Program-made: the position numbers and the translations under genes
Assembly (NCBI GenBank): GCA_033980235.1
Contig: CM067059.1
Location: 26,015,922 to 26,079,921 of the forward strand
DNA: 64,000 nt
Direction: 5' to 3'
DNA from: Diadema setosum
Lineage: Eukaryota; Echinodermata; Echinoidea; Diadematoida; Diadematidae
In this document: positions 44,952-56,800 of the stretch, in pieces
How positions within the stretch are numbered: position 1 is the stretch's first letter
Layout: every line of letters starts with the position of its first letter
The notes under the pieces: model-generated
Databases searched by the model: none
What the model was told of the DNA's origin: nothing
What the model saw: the letters and a program-made list of their open reading frames with translations, nothing else

Positions 44952-45758
44952 GCTGATACACGCAAATATCCCTTTCTGATGTTGACTTTAGTTAAAGCAT
45001 TCTCATGTAGCGAAAATGTCGTAGAGTTTGTTTAGATTTGCGGCACTTTGCTCGGGATATCTTCTTTGCCGACACATGCATTAAAGTACCTTATTTTGGG
45101 GTGTGGAAGGAAGAGACTGATCATTCTGAGAGCAAATATCACTCAGGTTGAGATGATAAAGGTTGTGATCGAGTTAAGCCGCGTTAATCCTCAAACTTAG
45201 ATAGGGCTCGTCCTCCGGATACTTCTTAATAGTGGAAGGCAGATAGACGGCTTGGCATGACCTGCCTTAATAAAATCAGGACAATAACAACCCCAGACTA
45301 ACAGGTCAAGAGGAAAGCCCCAAATCCATTTTCGTGCTCTTATACGATTATGAATATCAATCAATAGAGCATCATACGGAGAAAACGACGATGTATGTAA
45401 CATACAAAAAAGACCCTCACCCCTCCTTTATTTATTTTTTTTTTAGTTCTTTTGGCGACCCTGTGTAATATCTAAGAAACAACTACATTTATACAATAAA
45501 ATTGTTACAACTGTCACACTGGCCATCATTATTGATCAATTCAGAATTTTACCGGCGTAAACCCATGCCCACTTTTCAATAGGCATATATTTCTTTACAA
45601 CTGCATGCAGGAGAAAGCTCCAGCGTTTAGAAATTATTGTTTCTTAACGAGGAGAGGAGAAAAGTTTGAAAAAGGGCTTCCTATATTTGGGTGACAATAG
45701 TCCGTGTTTACATACACAACTAACAGAGAGAGGAGGAGATGATAGACAGAGGGAGATA
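44952..45758. other. upstream flank of gene C
   Basis: Probable promoter and 5' UTR region of gene C (minus strand). No TATA box in a convincing position and no exon seen. Confidence 0.4.
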
Positions 45759-47159
45759 GTCCAGGCTAGGCTCCATAGAAAGTGCACCTAACCTTGTTTT
45801 TTAATATATACAATGTTTTTTGATGGTTTCTTGTCAATTCGAGGGTGCTGATTCCAAATCCGATTGATGCCACTCGCGTAACCTTGAGCATTTTCGGCAA
45901 AATGCAAAAATCAAAAATGGCCGCCAGATGTGCTAATTTGGCCATTATAATCCCAGTTATGTCAATTTTATGACCAATTATTCCATCAAAGTTTTTAAAA
46001 TTTTTGTTCCTTAAGTAATTCTACTCGCACATGCACGAATTTTTTCATTTGAAGAGGTACATTTAATATTTCAAGCTTACTTTCAATTCAAAATGGCCGC
46101 CACTCCTAAACTCATGTACTATATGAATGGCAAAAAATATGCATAGAAATAGAAGACGAATTTTCAGTCACATACCTACGCTTTTATCAAGTTTTGCATG
46201 TGCAATGCAAATCTGATGAGTGCCACTAGCAAAACAAGCAAACAAACAGAAAATTTATTGTTTTTAGGCTTATTATATTCTTCTTTAGACTTCAAAATGG
46301 ATCCCACTCATATACCCTTGCACAATATGAACGGCAAAGTGTACATGGAAACAAACAATTTTTCTTTTATTTCTGTCACTCAGGTACGCTGTTTATCAAT
46401 TTGTGTGCTGATTATAAATCAGAAGGTTGTTAGTAACAAAAACTGTTTTATTTTTTGATGCAAACATCCAAATTTGCTACCTAAATCTGAATTTTTCCCT
46501 AGGAATTTGGAAAAGTCCACCAAAGCTTGAATTGACGCCAACATCAAAACTGTTTATCAGGAATCATTACATATTATGAACATTTGATACCTATTTGCCT
46601 TGAGATGTTCAACATCATAATATTCACTCTGATTTACTGAATTAAAAGGCTGAATCCTAAATGATAACACAAATGAAGTTTCCAATTACCTGTCCTGTTC
46701 TACATTATCTAAAAGCGATATTATACAAAATTTTCAGTCCCCTCATCCGAGAAGGAACATGAGGTAGGGGAAAGTGGAAAAAAGGGACCACCTTACTTCC
46801 TGTCGTCAAATCTTTGAAATGAAAACAATGCCCAAAAGTTTTTCATGTTAACCCAGATGAATTATATATGGTAGATGAATTTTACCACCGTCTTATTTCG
46901 GAGTGAATGTGTTTGCGTATAATTATGATGTCAAGGGAGACTCTGAGATCTGTACAGTGCTTCCTCATTCTGAAAGCAGTGTTATAACAACTTCACACTG
47001 CTTGTCTTTAATCTTCAGCACTTGCAGATTCAGGATTGCCTTACATGTAGGTAACTAGACCAGCTGTGTTAGGACTCTGAATGATGGCCTCCTTAATGGT
47101 GGCTGTAAACTAACTCCACTAGAGCTGTTTTTCCATGGTGACATAACATTCGCTTCACG

Positions 47160-47495
47160 TAGGAAGTTTGCAGATGATCTTGACTTTACGTCTCATAGAA
47201 AGTCCTTGGATGACATCAGCCGAGTACTGACCCATCTGAAGACAATATGCGAGGAGTACTTCACGTTCTGGAGACTTTGCCCCAACCTTCATAAGATTAT
47301 CATCAGACCCTTGCCTTCCATCTTACCAACGCTATGTTCAAGGTAGCCCTCTGTGGCAAGCCTTCCAAGCATAGGCTAAGAAAGTCTACCCTCCTTCACT
47401 GGCACTCGATCACTCTCCCTCACGCTGGAAGGAAAGGATGGCAAGTGTCACCAGTGCCGTCAACGAATACCCTGACTTTCTAAACACGATAGCAT
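47160..47495 (+). pseudogene. degraded reverse transcriptase fragment
   Basis: The frame from about 47160 reads RRKFADDLDF, a catalytic ADD box, then SLDDISRVLTHLKTICEEYF, typical of the segment after it in non-LTR reverse transcriptases. Further frames resume after shifts, ending WKERMASVTSAVNEYPDF near 47430-47483. At least two frameshifts are needed and a MITE interrupts the end, so it is dead. Its LINE clade is not clear. Confidence 0.55.
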
Positions 47496-47635
47496 GGGGG
47501 CATTGCATGAAGCGTTTTGTCTGACAAATTTGTCTGACAAAGTTGCTCTCAGCCAATCAGATGCAGGAATTTTAGTAGCTTATAACAGTTTGTCAAAAAG
47601 AAAAGATCTGACCAAACGCTCCATGAAATGCCCCC
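47496..47635. mobile_element. short TIR element (MITE), copy 2
   Basis: Begins GGGGGCATTGCATGAAGCG and ends CGCTCCATGAAATGCCCCC, an imperfect inverted repeat of 23 bases. Shares GCTCTCAGCCAATCAG with the copy at 1639-1780. Inserted in the reverse-transcriptase relic. Confidence 0.75.
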
Positions 47636-49049
47636 TTGAACAACCTGCCATAAATGCGTCTGAAATCCCACAAGCCTAGATTTCCCTCCCGTAACTTCAA
47701 AGCTTTGACCCCAAAACAGGTTGGTGCAGATGCTGGTCGGATGTCATCTCTGATACCACCCAAGTTACCTACAACTGTCTCTGGCCTGGCAAAAAAGCCA
47801 TAGGTCTTCAACGGGTGGTGATCAAGCAAGTCTTCATGTCTTCATTCTGTTTCTATGGCAAATAATCGTCCTCTGACCCCTGAGGAAGTGCTGAACATCA
47901 CCAGATGTGGTTGCAATTAAAGCAATTGCAGGACTAATATATGCATCTGTAGCCTGAGAATTCTGCAAATTTGGGACTGATGTCGCCTTCTGCCAAACAT
48001 TCAATTAAAGGGTTCTTTAAAGACAATAAAAATAACAGTTTTAGTTTTAAGACAAGACTGAATGAGATCATGATGTCAAAGTGTGTATTATCAACACCTG
48101 GGAACTGTGAGAGAACTGAAAGAGGTATCTCACATTGCTCCTTGGTTGATGTTTAATGAATAGTTTGTACGGTATTGCGTTTGGACAGTTTCGTTTAGGC
48201 CTTCACCAGTTTTTGTTGTTTTAATTCAAGAAGAAAATCAAGTTTGCTCGATAATATCAAGGCGGCACTTCTAAATTATATCATATCAAAGTGATGGAGG
48301 TTATGATCCATTTCAAACTCGCCTCAGGACTCCTCCCTCCCTCCCCCCCCCCCCCCCCCAACTCCTTGCTGGGAAAAAAAAAATTATACTGAAAGGGTTT
48401 TTTAGTTACGTCATTAATGTCTGATGTGTTTTTGCTGCAACCATGTATCTCTGCACTTACTGTGTAGGATTTTTCTCTACTTTGTTGATATGGTTTTATG
48501 TGAATGCATATTAGAAGCTTTGCTTTCTAGCTTCCCCTCCATTTTCAACATTATTTGATAAATACCATGCATCTATTCTACTTAATATATTGTGTTAGTA
48601 CAACATTTTATATTCAACCTCCATGAAGAATATGATGGTATATTGATTTCTTGAGAGACGTTTAGTGAACTTATAGTTGTTGTTGAGACAAAATGAAATA
48701 TATAAGAAATTGTGTTAAACATCGTAAGGTTTATGAATATTAAATGCTCAAATATACATGTAGGCCCTCTATATTGTAAGTGACACCCAACATATTTGTA
48801 TTACACATGCAACACTTCATGACAGCGTAGGTACGGGACTAGAAATACAGTAAATTTGTTCTATATTTCCATGCATATGTTTTGCCATTCATATAGCACA
48901 TAAGCATAGGAATGGCGGCCATTTTGAATAGAAAATGAGCTTTAAATACTAAATGAACCTATATGAAATGAAAATTCTCTTGCGAATGCAGATGGAGTAA
49001 CTCTAGGAACAGAAATGTACAAAGATTGGTGGAATAATTTATCATATGA

Positions 49050-49155
49050 TAAATTTTGCTGTTTGCTTTGATGTACCTATTGTAAAGCGCCTTGAGCATT
49101 TAATCAAAGTGGAGAACGGCGCTATAGAAATTGTATGTATGTATTATTATTATTA
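49050..49155 (+). mobile_element. L2-type LINE or SINE 3' tail
   Basis: TAAAGCGCCTTGAGCA, then GGCGCTATAGAAATTG and (ATT)n are the standard 3' end shared by L2 LINEs and their SINEs. It is inserted in the right arm of the 3.6-kb element; the left arm lacks it. Confidence 0.6.
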
Positions 49156-49396
49156 TTATGTACATTATTGTGTTTATCACGGCCGAATTAGCATATCAGG
49201 CAGCCATTTTGAATTTTTGCATTTTGCCGAAAATGCTCAAGGTTACGCGAGTGGCATCAATCGGATTTGGAATCAGCACCCTCGAATTGATAAGAAACCA
49301 TCAAAAAACATTGTATATATCAAAAAACAAGGTTGGGTGCCTTCTAGCCTGGACTAAGATAGTGAGATGGATAAGCGAGGGGATTGAGAGATAATT

Positions 49397-49545
49397 CAAT
49401 AGATAAATACATATAAATAGATAGATAGATAAATCCATATAGATAGAGAGAAAGATAGATAAATAGATGGACAGAGAGATATACATGTATAGATAGATGG
49501 ATAGATAAATAGATAGAAAGAGAGAAAGAGAGAGAGGAAGAGATT
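49397..49545. repeat. GATA/AAATAGATAG-type microsatellite
   Basis: Irregular AGATAGATA and GAGAGA units over about 150 bases. Confidence 0.85.
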
Positions 49546-50488
49546 GGCCCATTATCGTCATGACATCATCGGAGTCTTGATCTTATTGCGTCATTCTTTA
49601 GCTATAAAAACGTATTCTTTCTTTTTATGGGGGGGGGGGGGGGGGTGATGCATATGCTCAATAACTAGTTCCCGTATACTGACCTTTCGTACACTATGCA
49701 TTGATAATCGATATGAAGACTTAACACACCCTTAATTGGTAACGAAGACTTTTCCTGACGTCCAGAAATCTTGTCTGAGGATTACACAACATAGCAACCA
49801 ATGCATGCAAAGTGGATTCTAAATGCATAGATGTTTGTGATAGCTGAGAAGAAAAAAAAACCACACCTCGTAAATCTGAATACATCAATGTCCAGGGTGT
49901 GCATTTCAGTTCTATTTGATCACCTAATGTGACATCACAGTTATATTTCTCCTAGTTGAGTCATGAGAGTAATGAACGATAATATAGTCCGTAAAGTGAG
50001 CGTTTGACTTTGACAAACACCAAACATCAGTCGAGGCATATCAATGCAAAGTTAGTTGTGACTATTCGATGTACACCTTGGATGATTAGTCATACTCCAG
50101 CAAATAATTTCATGAACGGAATGAGCTTTGCTTCAAGTCATACATGCATCGTGCCCAGTCGAAATACAGCTTCTGGATTCGAAGAGCTCAACAGCGGCCA
50201 AGTTCGTATTTTTTTTTTTATGTTACTTTGCTTTTTTAGGGGAGGCGTGCCCACAGGAGTGGGGGTACAAGTGAGTGGAATAAAATCTCTTAGTCGAGAT
50301 GGTTATGTGTTGATAAAGCACTTCTGGTAAGCAGCTGTTATTCTACAAATTTGAGAATTTGAGAGTTTATTTATCTCTTTTTTATTTTGCTCATAATGCG
50401 TCACATATTATGCAGATGCAGATGCAGATTGATTAGATGATATATATCATTTCACTCACTCATTATAGGAATTGTATACAATTAGAGC

Positions 50489-50497
50489 TATATATAG
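50489..50497 (+). promoter_or_regulatory. possible TATA box of gene D
   Basis: CTATATATAG lies about 350 bases before the gene D start codon, within the gene-free 49546-50843 interval. It is the best TATA-like motif there, but distance and lack of an initiator make it tentative. Confidence 0.25.
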
Positions 50498-50843
50498 CAT
50501 AAAAGCTGACTTGACAGCGCTCTCATACACCATGCGACAACGACACTAAAAATTGCTTCTCGATTACGAGAAGGCTGGATGGCGGTCAGCGCGATAAGCC
50601 GCTCAATGTCTAGGTCTCGTGAATACCATGGAAACTAAGATGGCTAACCAGAATTGCATAATCCAACGTTTGCATGGTAAACACGGAAGACTGTACGTTT
50701 CTGGTGATTTTTTTTTTCTCGAGGAAAGCAGGAGACTATGAATACAACGTAGTAGGCCTATATTCACAAGTCTGTAACCCGTTAAAGATTTCGCGCAATC
50801 TACTTCACAAGTGTCCTTGGGCTGTATAGTCACTTTGAAAACC

Positions 50844-53800
50844 ATGGCTGGGGAACTCCTCAAAGTCGCCGCGCTCCTATTCGTCGCATCCGTTGTGACC
50901 GGAGAAGACACAGAACCCGAGTTCGTCTACCCGACCCGCTTCAACGACCCCGTCAGAGACGCGTTCCTTTACGGAACGTTTCCCGACGACTTCGTGTGGA
51001 GCTCGGCGACGTCTTCTTATCAAATCGAAGGGGCGTGGAACGAGGACGGTAAAGGTGACAGCATTTGGGACACCTTTACTCACGAAGGGGGCAATGTCTA
51101 CGACAACGACACGGGTGATGTGGCGTGCAATAGCTACCACAAGTGAGTCTATTTGTTTGTTTCGTGTATGTTTTTGTGTGTGTGTATGTGTGTTTTTTTT
51201 ATAGGTTCACGTAGGGCCTTAAAATTTTTATCTGATTTCTCATAGGACGGAAAACCTTATTCGTTGCCTTTACTGTTATTTCTTTGTTTTCAGTGACTAT
51301 CATTGATAAGTATAATCTCGGTATAGTTTTGGCAATATTTGATTTCGTGAGTATTAAGCAGTTTGACGCTGCTTGACAGAAACTTAAGCTCTTTATGAGT
51401 GTATCGAAAAGATACAAAAGCAGACAAATCCTTGGAAAAGAAGTCATACATTAAAGTATGTTAACTGGTGGTACCAGGAATGAGTATATGGCGGTTACAA
51501 ATGTTAAACTGGTCGGATTGTTCCACTTTGAGAAAGGGTACAATAACGATCTATAAAAAATTACGTCATCTCGTCACGTGAACAACCTCGTGACTCTGGT
51601 CCTGATGATGAACACCTAGCCTAAAGTACATTCGTCATTTAGAATTACGTGAATTGTTTGTCCCAGACATACACTGAGAGAAGTAGTTTTAACTCCTCCC
51701 CCTGTTAATGCAACTTTGACCGAAAACTTCTATCAAGATGTACTAAATCCATGTGCCCTTTGTTCTACTTAGTTTTCCGTATCAGCTTAGGAGCTGGAAC
51801 GTTGAAATGTTGTTATTTTTTTTTTTTATCAAAGTGAAAACTGTTTTACAAATCATCCCCCTAAAAAAACAACAACAACATAACAAACACGTCTCACACT
51901 TGGGCACATAAGGAGGAGGAACGCCTCAGACTGTCACAACTGAAAATGAAAACGTTGTAGAAACACTGATATTACAGCTAGAAGACAATGTCATGGTATA
52001 AAATGAATGTTTTAACAAAGTTCGTGTAAGTGTTTGCATTGTAACTCTTCCAAGCCAATTAGGTATACACTGGAGTTGAAGAAACATTATCGATTCCAAC
52101 GTTGTAATTCAATGTTGTTGTGTTCGATGGATATGAGACGGAAGGGGGGGGGGGGATGATGGCAAAGCTAGGTTTTCTCCATACTTAGCCTAAATTCCAC
52201 TGTCCTCATAATGAGAGTGCTTGATACCTGTAGTTCTTACGATAAGATACAGTGTAGAATAGTTCTTATCCATGATGTTGATGATGTTCCGTTTAGCACT
52301 TTGCTTTTTATTGATTCAACAGCTTTAGTGTCACTAAGAGAGCACTCGAAATCCTAAAACTGAAGAACAAGATTATTATGAAGCTATGACCCCCTTCGAA
52401 GGATTAGGCATTGAGACTGAAATACCCTCCCTAAGGCTACGGTCACAACTCGGAGCGGCGACCGACCGATTTGTAGCCTGCTCGGTCGCCACTGAAATTG
52501 TGGCACCGCCCAGCAGTTTTTGGAGATGTCAAGCAGGCTGTAAAACCCCAGCGATGCCCGAGCGATGCCCTGTCAATTTCCCGTCGGTCACCAGTCGATC
52601 TTAGGTTAGAGACTGAGAAATTACAGAGCGATGCCCCATTGGCGACTGGACGATCTCCCACCGGTCACCGGCCGATTTCTACGAAATCGCTTAGCGACCG
52701 ACGGGCGATCGGTAGGTCATCTACCGATGTCTGGTAGGCGTACCGGCGGCCGTCCTCCGGTCTCTGCCGGAAATTTCTCACGAGCTACCTGGGTTTATTA
52801 ATATACCTATGTGATTTTTAATGTGTTACTAAATAATTGATTGCTTCATTAATTAATCAATTAAGATAAAACTCTAGGCTATAGACCTAAGAGTTAAATT
52901 ACCAACTACCAAACCTCAGCCATCAGGAGTTAAACCACAGATAACTAACAATTAGGAAATCAAACAAAAGGAAAACCCAAGATGGAACAAAAATTAAAAT
53001 AGATTAGAATTTTCCAGAATATATTTGTTTGCTTCTATATTTTACAGTATTTTCTATTCCTATTTAATTTCATATTTTCATCTCCCCATCTCTTGACATT
53101 CATTACTTCTGTATATATTTTAATAGGCCTTTGATAAAATGATAAGCTAACCAAACCATATGTTACTAAGTCTACATATCGACACTAACTTTTAGCTTTC
53201 ATCTCTTTTGCCCAAAGGTGGTTGTCCATGACTTTCATGTCCCCTCATGTTGGTTGCCGAGATGTTGAGAAGTTGGTGGGGTTTCCTTGCCTCCATCCCT
53301 CCCCCTGCTTCTTCCACGTTGCCCTGGCTTCTCTTCCCCATTTAGTCCCAGGTTTTCCTCAGTGCTTCTAACTTTGTGATTTTTAGTCCCTAAATCGCTC
53401 GACGGCGACCGCTCGATCTATTCCCTTGATTTTCATCTGTGCTTTTGTCATTTTTGTCTCTATTATTTTTGTTCCCGAAATCGCTCGGCGGCGACCGCTC
53501 GATTAGGCCAGTGTCTGGGCGGTTGTCGCTCGGACACCGAGCGTATTTTGAGCAGTGAGTGAAAACTGGTCGGTCGCCGCTGAAATTTTAACTCCGCGTT
53601 AAAACTTCAGCGGTGACCGACCGATGCCCTAAAAATCAGTAGTTCCTTGTCGATCACCGGTCGTTGTTCGTCCGAAATTGGCTAAAAACTCGCCGACGGT
53701 CGCCGAGCAGCCAGATTTGGGGGGTAGTACCGTAGCTATATAGCTACGCTAGTTTGGTAGTATATAATAACTCTTAAATCTTTAGCTTCGAGTTTTATCT

Positions 53801-56800
53801 TAATTATAATTAATCAATTATCACATCACAAATCACATATATGGCTACATGAATAGACCCAGGTAGCTCTTGAGAAATTTCCGGCAGAGACCGGCGGGCG
53901 GCCGCCGGTATACGCCTACGGGACACCGTTAGGTGACCTATCGGTCACCCGTCGGTCGCTGAGCGATTTCGTAAGAGTCGGCCGGTGGCCGGAGGGAGAT
54001 CGTCCAGTTGCCAACGGGGCATCGCTCGGTAACTGCTCAGTTTCTGCCCGGAGAAGATCCCCATATTTCGCTTTTTTTAAAACCTGAAATCGACCGATGA
54101 CCGATGGGAAAACGACAGCGCATCGCTCGGGCATCGCTGAGGTTTTTTAGCCTGCTCGACATCTCCAAAAACAGCTGGGCGGTGCCAAAATTTCAGCGGC
54201 GACCGAGCAGGCTACAAATCGGTCGGTCGCCGCTCTGAGTTGTGACCGTAGCCTAAAGGCAGTACTGGCAAAACGGGGTCATCCAACGAGACTGGCACCC
54301 ACAAGTCATACAGCCCATGGGTTTGACACTAGGCAAATGAGGCCCATGAGTTCGACATTAGGGAAAAACAGCCCACAAGTTTGACATTATACACTCAGGG
54401 CTTAATGTGTTGGTCTCGTGAGCCTTGTTTGCTTACTGTCGAAGTCATAGGCTGTATGACTCGTGGGCTGTATGACTCATGGGTTGTATGATTCGTGAGT
54501 GTCGAACTCGGGACGTGAACCCGGGCAAAACTGGTGCCTCCAGAGAGCTCGAACCATGGACTTCACTTATTGAGGGTTATAGTCTGTCGCTTCCGCAAAA
54601 ATGTCTAAAAGGCTTCCGAGTACACTCAGTCTTTATCCATTTAGCCATAACGGATCTTTTAAGACTTTGCTGCTATGTCGCATAATTACACCAGGCTGAT
54701 GGATATTTGGGTAGGTTGACAAGTATATTTGGAATGTGGACAAATACATCACCGACAGTAACGTGCAGTGTCAGATGTGGATTCTGTAAAAGAAGTACCC
54801 CATAGTATTATAATGTTTGATCATAAATCTTATCATATTTCTCAGCTATTGCATGTTTGCAGTGTATTATGTCTCAATGCCATGGTAACAGGACGCAGAA
54901 TGCCCATCACCTGTACTTACTCGATATGCTAATTGTTGTTTTTACGACGCATGTGCAGATACAAGGAAGATGTTGCGTTGATGAGAGCGATGGGTCTGAA
55001 GTACTACCGGTTCTCGATCTCCTGGCCGCGAATCCTTCCCGACGGCACCCTCAATCACGTCAATGAAGCCGGCATCTCCTACTACAACAACCTCATCAAC
55101 GAACTCCGCGACAACGGCATCTCTCCCATGATCACGCTCTACCATTGGGATCTTCCTCAGGCTCTCCAAGATGTCGGTGGCTGGGCCAACGAGACCGTCA
55201 TCGAGCACTTCAACGACTACGCCGAGCTGTGCTACCAGAGGTTCGGCGATCGCGTCAAGCTTTGGATCACCTTCAACGAGCCCTGGATCGTCACACTGCT
55301 CGGCCACGGGATCGGCTACTTCGCCCCTGGCATCATCGAAGACGGGACGACGATATACGTTGTGGCCCACAACATCATAAAGTCTCACGCGCGGGCATGG
55401 CACACTTATAACGACACGTACCGACAACATCAGGTGATATGTCGCTGTGATCAGTTTTGTGTTTGTATGTGTGTATGTGCTTCGGAATGGGGAGGTGGGG
55501 GCTGGAGAAAAGGTGTGGTTGACACTGCATGAGTTTGTAGTACTTACATTGTAGACATTATATTTTGAGGGCTTACTTGTAACTACTGAAATATGATTTC
55601 TGTTCTACGTGCTTGCAAGCAAGCAATGAGTAGAAGGATTAGCAAGTGACGATACAGTTTCTGGCACAGGTGGCACAACCTCTGCAGCCAGGGGACTCGA
55701 AGAAGGGACCTCCTGATTGATAGCCTCTAGATGGTCTTATCCAGTGAGCCAACACAGCAGCTCCTTTATCTCATATGAAAGAATTACGGGAAAACAAAGA
55801 AATAACCACAAGAATAATCAAAATCTGAGTATCTGTGTGTGAATCTTGTATAAAGATTGATTTCATACAACATGTACAAAGTCATTATGATGATGGTAGT
55901 TTTCATCCACTGCATGCTTCCTCGTCATCCGACATCCGACAACACGAAGATTCACAGATCCCATAAAAATGATCATATTAATATGAGAGCGCTATTGGTA
56001 GGTTTCGGATAGAGGGGACTCGAGTTTTGGACAGTGCCATCTGTACGCAGCGTCTGCTGATGGCCAACTGTGTATCCGTCGGCATTCTGCACTGGCCTCT
56101 TTGGGAAATGCTACAGAGATAAAGAGATCAGTGAGGATCAGTGGCACTATGGCGGTATGATGCTTTGTTAGGCAAGCATGATTTTAGTAAAGCCATGCAT
56201 GCCATGTTGCGACTAGCTAAAATCCAGTTGGCCAAACTCTTTTCATAGATGGCTCTGGTTTCGGATTTGCTCTTTGATTTTCAACGAAGTAATGGTCGAA
56301 GAAAAAGAAAAACAAACAAACATGATGAATGATTCTCGTCACAGCTATGTATGTTTTGTTTTTGATTTGATCTATGTAAATTTCTATTTTGATACAGTAG
56401 TTGTTTGTTCATTGCAGCTCTTAAAGTTAATGGAGCAAACGAACAGGAAGTATTATTTATCAAATTGTTTGACAATTTCTCGTGAGGTTTCTAACGTTTG
56501 TTTGTTTGTTTTAATACAGAATGGTCAAGTGGGTATCACCTTGAATTCCGACCACATCGAGCCCTTCGATCAGTCCAATCACGCGCATGTCGAGGCAGCG
56601 GACAGAGCGTTGCAGTTCCATTTGGGCTGGTTCGCGAACCCCATCTTTGTCAACGGGGATTATCCCGAAATCATGAAAGCCAACATAGCCAACAAGAGCG
56701 CCTCCCAAGGGTTCAGCGAATCGCGCCTTCCTGCCTTCACCCAGGACGAAAAGGAATATAACATGGGTATGCCTGAAACGGATGACATCTCACTGTTTTT

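Larger units (their letters stand above)
45759..49354. mobile_element. 3.6-kb long-inverted-repeat element between genes C and D
   Basis: The left arm (45759 to about 46200) and right arm (about 48780-49354) are closely matched reverse complements: GTCCAGGCTAG at both outer ends, then CAACCTTGTTTTTT, GAGGGTGCTGATTCCAAATC and AACCTTGAGCATTTTCGGC. The outer 180 bases look about 95% identical by eye; the match weakens inward. TA flanks the element on each side. The interior contains a degraded reverse-transcriptase segment and a MITE, and the right arm has an L2 tail insertion (49050-49155). No transposase was recognised. Confidence 0.75.

Noticed and set aside
50811..50843. Upstream in-frame ATG as gene D start
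   Set aside because: It would put 11 mostly non-hydrophobic residues before the signal peptide; the ATG at 50844 has the stronger context and matches paralog leader length.
54942..55430. 162-codon minus-strand frame
   Set aside because: Antisense shadow of gene D exon 2.
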